Origin: a virus | Strand: one strand, 5' to 3' | Length of the DNA stretch: 64,000 nucleotides | Virus record (IMG/VR): IMGVR_UViG_3300042197_004116 | Coordinates: 1-64,000 of that record | Shown here: positions 1 through 8,474 of the stretch, in pieces | Layout of the letters: every line of letters begins with the position of its first letter | Position numbering within the stretch: the stretch's first letter is position 1 | Notes under the pieces: model-generated | What the model was told of the DNA's origin: nothing | Seen by the model: the letters and a program-made list of their open reading frames with translations, nothing else | Database searches by the model: none | Made by a program: the position numbers and the translations under genes

Positions 1-597
1 TTCTTTCTTATCTTTCTTCTCTTCCGCATCTTCACTAGGAGCGGCAGGAGCTTCTGCATCTTCGCTTTCGCCTTCTGCACCAGCTTCTTCACCGCCAACT
101 TCCTCTTCGCCCTTATCCTCTTCACCGCCAAGAACAGCAGCAAGAACCTCATGTAGCTTTTCAGCAAGATCACGAGGTAGAGAAAAACTTACTTCACCTT
201 CAGAAGCACCAGCTTCTTCACCACCAACATCAATACCAAGATCTACTGCATCCTGTGCATCGGTGCTAGCACCCATTACATCTTCAAAAAGTTTATCAAA
301 ATTTGACTTGCTCATAAAAGTATTTATTTCCTTTTGCTCACTTTTTTCAATATTTTCTTTAAAATTTTGACTAGAAAGTTTTTCCGCACCTTGGAATGTT
401 TCTTCACCTTTTAATTTTTTTGGATCACAAATTTCTTCCTTAAATCCACTTGCTTCTGCAGGACCAGAAGGTTTACTGATAAATTGCTTTTTCTTTTCTT
501 TTGCATCTTTAGCTAGTTCAAATGTATCCTTTGTAGGGAAGCTTACCTTTTCATTATAAAGATTCTCAATATCTTTCATTTGACGTGTTAAATTCAT
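1..597 (-). CDS. acidic protein, partial at left edge; possible prohead core/scaffold
   Basis: An open frame on the minus strand starts with ATG at 597 (MNLTRQMKDIENLYNEKV) and is still open at base 1, giving 199 visible residues without the C-terminus. The first ~90 residues are charged and rich in Lys and Glu. A second part, from about residue 95, begins with MSKSNFDKLFEDVMG and leads into a low-complexity tail of Glu, Gly, Ala and Asp ending in EEKKDKKE. It has no signal peptide or membrane segment. It faces the large terminase across only 17 bases. Acidic, low-complexity proteins next to packaging genes are often prohead core or scaffold components, but I recognise no specific family, so that role is inferred from composition and position. 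A second start at the internal MSKSNFDK is possible. Confidence 0.6.
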   Translation of the reverse strand, partial: MNLTRQMKDIENLYNEKVSFPTKDTFELAKDAKEKKKQFISKPSGPAEASGFKEEICDPKKLKGEETFQGAEKLSSQNFKENIEKSEQKEINTFMSKSNFDKLFEDVMGASTDAQDAVDLGIDVGGEEAGASEGEVSFSLPRDLAEKLHEVLAAVLGGEEDKGEEEVGGEEAGAEGESEDAEAPAAPSEDAEEKKDKKE

Positions 598-603
598 ATT
601 AAG

Positions 604-611
604 TATTTATA
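604..611 (-). promoter_or_regulatory. TATAAATA late-promoter-like motif
   Basis: On the minus strand this reads TATAAATA, identical to the T4 late-promoter core. It ends 6 bases before the ATG at 597, inside the 17-base gap shared with the divergent terminase gene. Confidence 0.6.
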
Positions 612-614
612 TAA

Positions 615-2315
615 ATGAGCGATAATAAAAATAAACAATTTTATTTAGGCAACAAAAATTTACCTAGACCTGACGCTCAATTTGATTATGCATCAAACCC
701 TAAATGGGTAGCCGATATACAAAAATGTAAAAAGAACATATTATATTTTGCTGAGAATTTTTTCTATATTGTTAACCTAGATAGAGGTAAAGAACAAATA
801 CAATTATATAACTATCAAAAGAAAATTTTAAGATCTCTTAGAGATAATAGATTCGTTGTATTATTAGCATCAAGACAGATAGGTAAATCTACACTACTCA
901 CTATATATGCCTTGTGGATTGCTTGCTTTAATGAAGATCAGAACATATTAATAGTAGCAAATAAAGAAAGTACAGCAATCAACATATTCAAAAGAGTTAG
1001 ATTAGCCTACGAACAATTACCAAACTATCTTAAACCTGGTACTGTTGAATATGGAAAGACATCTATGACCCTAGGTAATGGTAGTAGTATAGGAATATCT
1101 ACAACATCTTCTGATGCAGGTAGAGGTAGTTCTGTAAATTGCTTAATTCTTGATGAGTTAGCATTTATTGATAATCATCTTGTTGAACAATTTTGGAGAT
1201 CAGTTTATCCCATTATTTCTTCTTCTAAAAAATCTAAAATTTTTATAGCTAGTACCCCTAACGGAACAGATAATTTGTTTTATGAACTTTATAATGGAGC
1301 TACAGAAGGAAAAAACGACTGGAAAGCAGAAAGGGTTGATTGGTGGGAAGTTCCAGGTAGAGATGAAGACTGGAAAGAAAAAACTATCCGCTCTCTTGGA
1401 AGTACTGAAGCATTTGATCAGGAATTTGGAAATGTATTTTTACAGACAGGTGAAAGTTCTGTTAATGATAAACTTTTTGAAGAAATGAAATCAGAAGTTA
1501 GAGAGCCAGAATATGTTTATGATGATGGAAAATATTTGCTCTGGGATACTTTCAAGCAAGATAGAATTTATGTTGCAGGTGTAGATATAAGCGAAGGAGT
1601 AGGAGCTGCTGCAAGCGTTATACAAATATTTGATATTACAAATTTAAAAAATATAGAACAAGTTGCTACATACCATGATAGAACTATTTCCCCGTATAAT
1701 TTTACTGCTAAACTTTTTGAAATCTTACAACACTGGGGATCACCTCTTGCATGTATAGAGAGAAACAACTGTGGTGCACAGGTTGTTGATCAGCTTAAAA
1801 ACACCTTACATTATGATAATATAGTTTCCTATGGAACAAAATCTGCAGGTAATAAAATAGGTGTACAAGCCCATACAAATACAAAATATAAAGGCGTTAC
1901 AAATATGAGATATTGGATGAATGAGCTTAGAGTTGTAAAAATTAGAGACATCAACACACTAGTTGAATTAAAAAACTTCATAAGGTATGCAAACGGTACA
2001 TGGGGAGCAAGACCTGGTGTTGATAACTGGGATGATAGAGTTATGTCTTTGGTGTGGTCTTTAATTGTACTAGAAAATGAATTAGCAGAAAAATATTTTG
2101 AAGTTCAAGAATTTGATGAAAATAAAAAACCATTAAAAATTAAATCACTAGACTTTGGTATTAAATATTTTATTAATCCAAACAGCATATATAACAATGA
2201 AAAAGATATCACAAACTTTGTTCCATCACCAGTCCTTATACAAGGAAATAATGAAGAACAAAATACAGATATCAATGATCTTCAACAACAAGGATGGAAT
2301 TTTTTAAATGGGTAA
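615..2315 (+). CDS. terL: terminase large subunit (T4 gp17-like)
   Basis: This is the DNA-packaging motor: an N-terminal ATPase that pumps DNA into the prohead and a C-terminal RNase H-like nuclease that cuts the concatemer. The ATPase shows a Walker A motif SRQIGKST (residues ~86-93), Walker B CLILDELAF (~176-184) with the catalytic Glu, and the coupling motif ASTPNG (~212-217). The nuclease acidic triad is visible as VDISEG (Asp ~324), IERNNCG (Glu ~382) and NWDDRV (Asp ~473). Its 566 residues are close to the 610 of T4 gp17. The ATG at 615 is the only good start and lies in a 17-base gap shared with the divergent acidic gene. The last bases overlap the next gene by 8. The small subunit is not adjacent; a candidate lies at 15785-16282. 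Confidence 0.96.
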   Translation: MSDNKNKQFYLGNKNLPRPDAQFDYASNPKWVADIQKCKKNILYFAENFFYIVNLDRGKEQIQLYNYQKKILRSLRDNRFVVLLASRQIGKSTLLTIYALWIACFNEDQNILIVANKESTAINIFKRVRLAYEQLPNYLKPGTVEYGKTSMTLGNGSSIGISTTSSDAGRGSSVNCLILDELAFIDNHLVEQFWRSVYPIISSSKKSKIFIASTPNGTDNLFYELYNGATEGKNDWKAERVDWWEVPGRDEDWKEKTIRSLGSTEAFDQEFGNVFLQTGESSVNDKLFEEMKSEVREPEYVYDDGKYLLWDTFKQDRIYVAGVDISEGVGAAASVIQIFDITNLKNIEQVATYHDRTISPYNFTAKLFEILQHWGSPLACIERNNCGAQVVDQLKNTLHYDNIVSYGTKSAGNKIGVQAHTNTKYKGVTNMRYWMNELRVVKIRDINTLVELKNFIRYANGTWGARPGVDNWDDRVMSLVWSLIVLENELAEKYFEVQEFDENKKPLKIKSLDFGIKYFINPNSIYNNEKDITNFVPSPVLIQGNNEEQNTDINDLQQQGWNFLNG

Positions 2316-2934
2316 TCAAGTACAGTATAATCAATCGCCTTTTAACAAGTTACGCAAAGATAGGTTTTTACTGGTTTTAAATGTGCCAGATGCTTTGAAA
2401 GAAATTAATTCAAAGTTCTTGAGAACTGAAGATCATATTAATTTACCAACTATGCAATTTTCTGTTTTTAGTGTAACAGTTCCTGATGTTAATATTCCTC
2501 AGACTGAAATTATATATGGCGGTCAACCTTTTGTACAATCTAGCTTTGCAAGACCATTATGGGAGCCTGTTACAGTTGGGTTTACAGTAGACAACAGAAT
2601 GAACAATTACTGGGTAATATATAGCTGGTTAAACTTACTAAACGATGCAGAAACTGGTATTTTTGATATTAAAAACTTGACAAACAGACCTGCAGAACTT
2701 AGAAATATTAAACCAAAGATTGAATCTATAGATCTTTATTCAACGGACATCTCTATATTTTTACTAGATGAATATGATAAGAGAGTTGTAGAATTTTTAT
2801 TTAAGAAAGCATTCCCCACGTCACTTGGAGGGATGAACTTAAATTACCGCACCGCAGATGAAATAGAAACATCATTTTCATTTGCTTATTCACAATTTAT
2901 TGTGAAACTGGTTGAAAATGTCAACAATCTTTAA
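2308..2934 (+). CDS. tail-tube-fold structural protein
   Basis: A 208-residue protein resembling phage tail-tube subunits. It has a central stretch of alternating hydrophobic strands (FSVFSVTVPDVNIP, then LWEPVTVGFTVDNRMNNYW). Its C-terminus has the usual tube-protein shape, a KAFPTSLGGMNL turn followed by FSFAYSQFIVKL, as in gp19-type proteins (a Phe-Pro turn, then a strand that closes the barrel). It starts within the terminase stop region (ATGGGTAA), so it is translationally coupled to terL. It may be a tail-terminator or tube-related connector rather than the main tube, because a better gp19 candidate follows the sheath. Fold assignment is moderate; the exact role is inferred. Confidence 0.55.
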   Translation: MGNQVQYNQSPFNKLRKDRFLLVLNVPDALKEINSKFLRTEDHINLPTMQFSVFSVTVPDVNIPQTEIIYGGQPFVQSSFARPLWEPVTVGFTVDNRMNNYWVIYSWLNLLNDAETGIFDIKNLTNRPAELRNIKPKIESIDLYSTDISIFLLDEYDKRVVEFLFKKAFPTSLGGMNLNYRTADEIETSFSFAYSQFIVKLVENVNNL

Positions 2935-2961
2935 TTTTTTTTACAAAACTTTGTCTGGAAA

Positions 2962-2971
2962 TAAATAAATA
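2962..2971 (+). promoter_or_regulatory. two overlapping TAAATA motifs before the sheath gene
   Basis: Tandem TAAATA copies at 2962 and 2966. The second ends 6 bases before the sheath ATG. No purine-rich ribosome-binding site intervenes. Confidence 0.5.
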
Positions 2972-2977
2972 CTTTAT

Positions 2978-5344
2978 ATGGCACAGCGTGTAATTCAAAG
3001 CCCCGGGGTTCAAATAAGTGAAGTAGATTTATCATTAAACCAAGTACCTACAGGTACAACATCTATACTTATTCCTGGATTTGCTTCAAAAGGTCCAATT
3101 GGTGAAACAATTTCTATTGCCAGTCTTTCCGAGTTTGAACAGATTTATGGTCAGCCAACAAATGCTGCCGAAAGATATTTTTATCATACTGTCAAGGCAT
3201 CTTTCTCTAGTCCTTCCGATGTTATAGTATATAGAATGCCATATGGTGAAGGTGCTGGTATAACTTCTACTGATGAATATACTGCTTTAGTATATCCAGT
3301 TGTTGCTTATTATCCCGGTACAAGTGCAATTGATTCCTCAAGCTATACACCAGTATTAAACGGTGATGTAAGAAATACTAACCTAGCAGGAGCAAGCGCA
3401 GTTTACCTCTTTGGATTACCTACACACTTTAAATTGTCTAAGGAAGATTATCTCAATATTCTTCGTGGTACAGCATTTAACTGGAGCCCTTCTGTAAGTT
3501 CTGCTAATACTCCCGGCTTTACAACATCTTTTAAGACTATAAATGATCTTGGAAAAGCTGGTCTAATTATCCTCAATAAGTCACAGTCATCAATCAATAG
3601 CAGGTATGAAGGTTATTATCTTGGTATTATAGACAACACTAATTTAAATCCTGCAACTGTATATGATGATATTAACAAAGTACTTTCTATCAATTCTAAT
3701 GCTGCAACAATCAGTGGTAACCAATATATTCCTCTACCACCTGCAAGATTATCATTCCCTCTATCTGCCACACAAGCAGGTGTAGGTAATAGCGTATCTG
3801 AAGCAATAGAAAATATACCAACATTTGACATTTACAGCAGCCAGTTTGATGATACAGCTGTATTAGGGGTGTTCAAGCTCCGTCAGTCTGTGTTTTCTCC
3901 TGATACAATTTCCCTAGATTACGTTCTAGAAGAAAGCTATGTAGGATCATTTGATTACTACCGCCAGATTAATGATGAGTCTGGTGGCCCTGCTAAGAGC
4001 TTCTTTATGGAGACTCTAGATAATAATTCTCTAGCAGTTACAACCTTAGTCAATCCTTACATCTCTAACAAGGGAGGTAATACATGGCTTGATGATAATG
4101 GTATACCAACTAAGAAAGTACGTTTCTTAGGTTCACAGCTTCTCAACACCATTGCTGGTGACACCCCTGCTACATATACAACTAGGGTAGGTGCTCCAAG
4201 CGCAGTTATTGCTGAATTTAACAGCTCTCTTGGTACACCAACAAATGCTTTAGTAGCACTTGGTGATTATACTTCACAAGATATTGAAACAAAGATTATT
4301 GGCAATGTACCTGCTAAGCTACAAGGCTTATTTGACAAGGTTGAAAATGCTGATATTTATTCTTTCAATATTGCTGTTGAAGCAGGGTTAGGAACAGTTT
4401 ATGTTAATGCCCAGAATCCAGCAACTAGTGGATACTTTGATGATTCCATTGGATATTCTGCAGTCCAAACTGGATTAACTGCACAAAACACCGGTACAAC
4501 ATCGCAAGTACAGACTCTTTATAATGCTGTTGCTTCTGAATTTGTAAATTTTGCAGAAAAGAAACGTAAAGACTTATTGTTTATTGCTGATCCTATTACA
4601 AACATATTTGTAGAAGGCCAGAACATTAAGACCCTAGATGATCCTACCAAAACATTCTCCGGTAACATCTATTGGCCATTAAGAAATCAGTTCTCTGGTA
4701 TTAATTCAAGCTTTGTTTGTACATATGCAAATTGTGTGAAGGTAACAGATATTGCTTCATCTCAAGAAGTATGGGTACCATTCTCTGGTTTTGCTGCAGC
4801 ATTAATGGGTAATACTGATAGTAACTATCAGCCTTGGTTTGCTCCTGCAGGATTTACAAGAGGTATTGTAACAGGTATAACAGATCTAGGGCTGTTCCCC
4901 AAGCAAAATCAAAGAGATCTTCTTTATAAGATTAATTTGAACCCTGTTGTTTTCTTCCCAGGTGAAGGCTTTGTAGTATACGGTCAAAAGACCCTACAGA
5001 GAAAGCCAAGTGCATTTGATAGAATTAATGTACGTAGATTGTTTATTAACCTTGAAACCGCTGTGAAAAATACTGTAAAATACTTTGTGTTTGAACCCAA
5101 CACACTCTTCACTAGAACACAGGTTGTTAATACACTCACACCAATATTTGATAATGCAAAAAATACACAAGGAGTATATGATTACTTGATCATATGTGAC
5201 GAAAGAAATAATACACCTGAAATTATTGATCAAAATACTTTGGTTGTTGACATTTATATCAAACCAACAAGAGCTGCAGAATTTATCCTTGCTAACTTCT
5301 ATGCTACACGTACTGGTGTAAGCTTCCAGGAGATAGTATCATAA
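2978..5344 (+). CDS. gp18: contractile tail sheath protein (gp18-like)
   Basis: A 788-residue sheath subunit that polymerises around the tail tube and contracts during injection. The N-terminus (VIQSPGVQISEVDLSL, then TGTTSILIPGFASKGPIGE) is the hallmark of T4-type sheath proteins: a Pro-Gly-Val-x-hydrophobic-x-Glu strand used for subunit swapping. The C-terminal domain keeps the core features, with FDRINVRRLFINLETAVKN (~residues 675-693) and a final FILANFYATRTGVSFQEI strand. The protein is longer than T4 gp18 (659 residues); the extra length falls in the middle, where sheath proteins carry variable surface insertions. The tube gene follows, as in T4. The start is the ATG directly downstream of two TAAATA motifs. 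Confidence 0.95.
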   Translation: MAQRVIQSPGVQISEVDLSLNQVPTGTTSILIPGFASKGPIGETISIASLSEFEQIYGQPTNAAERYFYHTVKASFSSPSDVIVYRMPYGEGAGITSTDEYTALVYPVVAYYPGTSAIDSSSYTPVLNGDVRNTNLAGASAVYLFGLPTHFKLSKEDYLNILRGTAFNWSPSVSSANTPGFTTSFKTINDLGKAGLIILNKSQSSINSRYEGYYLGIIDNTNLNPATVYDDINKVLSINSNAATISGNQYIPLPPARLSFPLSATQAGVGNSVSEAIENIPTFDIYSSQFDDTAVLGVFKLRQSVFSPDTISLDYVLEESYVGSFDYYRQINDESGGPAKSFFMETLDNNSLAVTTLVNPYISNKGGNTWLDDNGIPTKKVRFLGSQLLNTIAGDTPATYTTRVGAPSAVIAEFNSSLGTPTNALVALGDYTSQDIETKIIGNVPAKLQGLFDKVENADIYSFNIAVEAGLGTVYVNAQNPATSGYFDDSIGYSAVQTGLTAQNTGTTSQVQTLYNAVASEFVNFAEKKRKDLLFIADPITNIFVEGQNIKTLDDPTKTFSGNIYWPLRNQFSGINSSFVCTYANCVKVTDIASSQEVWVPFSGFAAALMGNTDSNYQPWFAPAGFTRGIVTGITDLGLFPKQNQRDLLYKINLNPVVFFPGEGFVVYGQKTLQRKPSAFDRINVRRLFINLETAVKNTVKYFVFEPNTLFTRTQVVNTLTPIFDNAKNTQGVYDYLIICDERNNTPEIIDQNTLVVDIYIKPTRAAEFILANFYATRTGVSFQEIVS

Positions 5345-5358
5345 AATATGAAGGGTAA

Positions 5359-5364
5359 TAAATA
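5359..5364 (+). promoter_or_regulatory. TAAATA motif before the tail tube gene
   Basis: TAAATA lies 5 bases before the ATG, within the 25-base sheath-tube gap. Confidence 0.45.
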
Positions 5365-5369
5365 ATTTT

Positions 5370-5918
5370 ATGGCAGACGTAAATCAACTTATTCAAGACT
5401 TTTATAGAGTAGCTCAAAATCGTGAGTTTGCTCGTGATTATAACTTTAGAGTACTATCTATTAACACTGGTGGTGTTGGTGATATTACTTTTGATCAAGA
5501 TGATTTAGTTTATGTTAAGACAGCTTCTCTACCTGAAAGAGCTATTTCCAATGTAGCAGTCCCTTATATGGGATTGAACTTCAATATACCTGGCAATGCA
5601 ACCTATCCAGGTTCTGAAGCTTATCAGCTAACTTTTTATGCTGATGCACAGTCACAAATTAGACAGAAATTTGAGCAATGGTCACAAGCTATTTTTAACG
5701 ATGCAACTTCTACAGGTAATTACTTCTCACCTAAGCAGACAGCCGTTATAGACCTAGTACAGCTAGATAATCAAATGAACAAGGTTGCACAATATCAATT
5801 GGTTGGTGTTTCTGTTAGAAGTGTTGGCCCATTAAGCTATAATATTTCTGAAGGTACAGGCAATACTATTGAATTTGTTGCTACTGTCTCATTTCACTAC
5901 TGGAGAAAGACAAGCTAA
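5370..5918 (+). CDS. gp19: major tail tube protein (gp19-like)
   Basis: A 182-residue protein of the same size and shape as T4 gp19 (163 residues), which stacks in hexameric rings to make the inner tail tube. Features include an N-terminal helix (NQLIQDFYRVAQNREFARDY), a strand ASLPERAISNVAVPYMGLNF typical of tube proteins, and a C-terminal closing segment (TIEFVATVSFHYWRKTS) matching the VxFxYxxW ending of the family. It sits immediately downstream of the sheath, the conserved T4 order 18-19. The abundant structural product would need strong late expression; the TAAATA motif in front fits that. Confidence 0.88.
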   Translation: MADVNQLIQDFYRVAQNREFARDYNFRVLSINTGGVGDITFDQDDLVYVKTASLPERAISNVAVPYMGLNFNIPGNATYPGSEAYQLTFYADAQSQIRQKFEQWSQAIFNDATSTGNYFSPKQTAVIDLVQLDNQMNKVAQYQLVGVSVRSVGPLSYNISEGTGNTIEFVATVSFHYWRKTS

Positions 5919-5919
5919 T

Positions 5920-5925
5920 TAAATA
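5920..5925 (+). promoter_or_regulatory. TAAATA motif before a GTG start
   Basis: The motif begins directly after the tube-gene stop codon, and 5 bases separate it from the GTG at 5931. The gap between the two genes is only 12 bases. Confidence 0.45.
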
Positions 5926-5930
5926 ATTAG

Positions 5931-6839
5931 GTGAATAATCCGTTCACCTCAGCACTAGAATCACTAGGCAAGAATTTTACCGGGGTATTTAACGGTACTA
6001 ACCCTTCTTTTGCACCTCAAATATTAGAACTTTTTGGTTTTAATATACCAGGGGTACCGTTAATCAGCCCAAGAGACTATTTTCTCTTTCAAATGGAATC
6101 GTGGTTTACTGCGCTTCCCATGTCAACTCAATGGATTATAGTTATAGATAATTACCCTGCAGCACTCCGTACAGATATAATACAAGCATTAGAAAGAATA
6201 GATGGTAGTAAAAAGGGGTATGATATTTCTACAGCTGTAACTATTTTAAAAAGCTTTCCTTTACAAAGAATTATTGGTTGCTTATTTGCAAGTTCTATAT
6301 CTATACCTTCTGAGCAGTATAATGTTGATTCAGTTGCTGTTCCTAACAATAGAGGGTTTTTACCTGGTATTATTGCTAGTAACAGACAAATTGATCCACC
6401 TACATTAACTATAGAATTTAGAGATACAAACACATCTTTTATTGATCACTTGTTAAGACCTTGGGCTATATTAGCATCACACTACGGGTATACTGCAAGA
6501 CCAGGTGACACACCAGGAAAAAGAGATCCTTTAAACATGAAATGTAACATGACTCTTTTACAATACGGAAGAACAATAGAAAGCATTTCTATGATTCCTA
6601 GAAAAGCTTGGACATTTTATAACTGTGTACCCTACAACATTGGTGAAGAAAGTTTTAACTATAGTGATGAAACTGTGAATAATTTTATGACAAGATGGAC
6701 CTATTCTAACTATACAGTTGAAAGTAGCTTATATTTACCTGTTGCCGATATAGTAAACAGAATATCCAATGGAGAAATCCCAAGAGTTACTACCTTCCAA
6801 AACGGTATAGGTAGTATAAATCCATTAGGCTTCTTATAA
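5931..6839 (+). CDS. tube-like baseplate protein, candidate tube initiator (gp54/gp48-like)
   Basis: A 302-residue protein with a GTG start, chosen because it lies 5 bases after a TAAATA motif. Its size matches T4 gp54 (320 residues), which sits on the baseplate hub and starts tube polymerisation. A tube-like core runs from about residue 110 (RIIGCLFASSISIPSEQYNV) to the end (TRWTYSNYTVESSLYLPV). The latter resembles the closing strand seen in the neighbouring tube protein. The segment ISMIPRKAWTFYNCVPYNIG is a likely subunit contact. It is adjacent to the tube gene and upstream of assembly-protein and tape-measure candidates. Assignment to gp54 rather than gp48 is inference; another cap-like protein is encoded at 10496. 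Confidence 0.55.
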   Translation: MNNPFTSALESLGKNFTGVFNGTNPSFAPQILELFGFNIPGVPLISPRDYFLFQMESWFTALPMSTQWIIVIDNYPAALRTDIIQALERIDGSKKGYDISTAVTILKSFPLQRIIGCLFASSISIPSEQYNVDSVAVPNNRGFLPGIIASNRQIDPPTLTIEFRDTNTSFIDHLLRPWAILASHYGYTARPGDTPGKRDPLNMKCNMTLLQYGRTIESISMIPRKAWTFYNCVPYNIGEESFNYSDETVNNFMTRWTYSNYTVESSLYLPVADIVNRISNGEIPRVTTFQNGIGSINPLGFL

Positions 6840-6848
6840 GTCTTTTAA

Positions 6849-7700
6849 ATGGACTTTTATCTAAATTTTACACTGCCATCTTCTACACTAAAAGCTAAAG
6901 TTAAAGAACTCTCGTTTAAACAGCTAAGATCTCTCAATAAATTTATTTCTAATAAAGATGAAAGTTCAATTTCATATGCATTTGAAACAATACTCAATGA
7001 AAATATACACAATTTTAGTGAATTACCACCTCTAAACAATCTAGAAAAATTTTGTATATTATTTTTAATTAGAATGGCATCTATATCTCCTGAAATAGAG
7101 TTTAAAAAAGATTTAGTACTCAGAAAATTAAATCTTGGCACTCTTTTTAATACTTTAACAAACAAAAAATTTATTTTTTCTAGAGAAATAGTAAAAGAAA
7201 ATATTGAATTAAAATTGTCTCTACCAAAATCTCTTTACTTTAATGAACTTTTTAACAATCTTTATGAATGTTTAGATGAAATTAAAATTAATAATGATAA
7301 AATTATTAAAGTAAACAACCTTACACAAGAAGAAAAATTAATTCTATATGAAAATCTACCAGCACATGTATTAAATGAACTAAAAGATCATAAAAATTTT
7401 ATTGAAAATCAATTTACTGAAATTGAATTCAAGATTGATGAAGAAAATAAAATTGAAATTACCCCTTTTAGCCATTCTTTATTTGAATTATTGAAATTAA
7501 TCTATTCAATTGATCTTAAAACACTTTATGACCTTCATTTCTTAATAGTAACCAAGCTCAATTATTCTCCTGATTATGTAGACAGTAATACTTTACTTGA
7601 AAATGTTATATTAATAAACAATTATAATGATGAAGCTGCCAAGGCCGCAGAGGAATCAAAGAAATCAGCACTGGATGCTAAGAATCCCTTAAATAAATAG
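6849..7700 (+). CDS. probable baseplate hub assembly protein
   Basis: A 283-residue, highly charged, mostly helical protein that I cannot place with certainty. Between about residues 130 and 260 it resembles the downstream 247-residue protein. Both have a short helix-turn unit ending in LPAHVLNEL or FPVSTVSSI, then an acidic beta strand with ITPFSHSLFELLKLIYSID or similar. T4-like phages encode small hub-assembly proteins (gp26, gp51 and relatives) next to the tape measure. Order and composition suggest that role here. The C-terminus (EAAKAAEESKKSALDAKN) is a disordered charged tail. The start is ATG 9 bases after the preceding stop. Confidence 0.35.
   Translation: MDFYLNFTLPSSTLKAKVKELSFKQLRSLNKFISNKDESSISYAFETILNENIHNFSELPPLNNLEKFCILFLIRMASISPEIEFKKDLVLRKLNLGTLFNTLTNKKFIFSREIVKENIELKLSLPKSLYFNELFNNLYECLDEIKINNDKIIKVNNLTQEEKLILYENLPAHVLNELKDHKNFIENQFTEIEFKIDEENKIEITPFSHSLFELLKLIYSIDLKTLYDLHFLIVTKLNYSPDYVDSNTLLENVILINNYNDEAAKAAEESKKSALDAKNPLNK
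7694..7699 (+). promoter_or_regulatory. TAAATA motif overlapping a stop codon
   Basis: TAAATA at 7694 (with another copy at 7690) overlaps the TAG stop of the upstream gene. Five bases separate it from the ATG at 7705. Confidence 0.4.
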
Positions 7701-7704
7701 CATT

Positions 7705-8448
7705 ATGGACAATAAGTTTAATGATGTAATAAATTCACTTAATGAATTGACTAAGAGTTATGAAATTTTTGTCCCCTCTTTAAATAGGAAGGTAAAATTT
7801 ACTGGTATTTCCGCTAAGCAACAAAAAGAAACAATTCAATGTGTTTTAGATAAAGACCTAACAGGTATTACTTTCTCTATTCTTGGGACTGACATACTTC
7901 TTAACAACCTAACTGACAAATCTGTACAATTATTAATTTCAGATAAGAATTACTTACTTGCATGCTTAAGAGCTTTATCTCTTTCTGACAAATACAAGAC
8001 AGTAAATGAAGAAATTTCTCTCACACCTCTTGTTAGCCACAACATCTCATTCCCTGAAGAGCTTAAAAGTAAGGTAATTACAGATAATGATTTAACCATT
8101 ACAATTGAAACACCAAATTTAGGCAAAGACAGGCTTATTAACAATGAAACCAAGAACAGAGTTTCAGAAGACTTAAATTCAAATGAATCTTCCAGGGAAT
8201 TCTTGGGTGAAGTTTACATGAATGAAGTTGTTAAGTTCATAAAGCTAATAAAGACACCTAAAGTTGAATTAAATTTTGACGAACTTACATTTAAACAGAA
8301 AATTCAAGTTGTAGAGAAGTTTCCTGTCTCAACAGTTTCAAGTATTGTAGAGTTTATTAATAAAGTAAGAGAGTTTGATAAGAGCTTGTTTACAGTTGAC
8401 GGTAAAGAAATAATTATCTCTATTGACCCTACACTTTTTACACTCTAA
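7705..8448 (+). CDS. probable baseplate hub assembly protein (gp26-like)
   Basis: A 247-residue protein. The N-terminal stretch YEIFVPSLNRKVKFTGIS followed by AKQQKETIQ resembles the T4 gp26-type baseplate family, which opens with a surface-exposed strand (IPS-x-G-x-x-V-x-F-x-x-L) and then a Lys/Gln-rich helix. The C-terminal part (ELTFKQKIQVVEKFPVSTV, then a strand containing KEIIISIDPTLF) resembles the preceding gene's product. The position before the tape measure fits a factor that builds the hub or loads the tape measure. Weak similarity only; no catalytic residues are expected. Confidence 0.4.
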   Translation: MDNKFNDVINSLNELTKSYEIFVPSLNRKVKFTGISAKQQKETIQCVLDKDLTGITFSILGTDILLNNLTDKSVQLLISDKNYLLACLRALSLSDKYKTVNEEISLTPLVSHNISFPEELKSKVITDNDLTITIETPNLGKDRLINNETKNRVSEDLNSNESSREFLGEVYMNEVVKFIKLIKTPKVELNFDELTFKQKIQVVEKFPVSTVSSIVEFINKVREFDKSLFTVDGKEIIISIDPTLFTL

Positions 8449-8463
8449 TTTTAATTTAAATCT

Positions 8464-8469
8464 TAAATA
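8464..8469 (+). promoter_or_regulatory. TAAATA motif before a GTG start
   Basis: Lies 5 bases before the GTG at 8475, in a 26-base gap of almost pure A and T. Confidence 0.4.
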
Positions 8470-8474
8470 TTATT

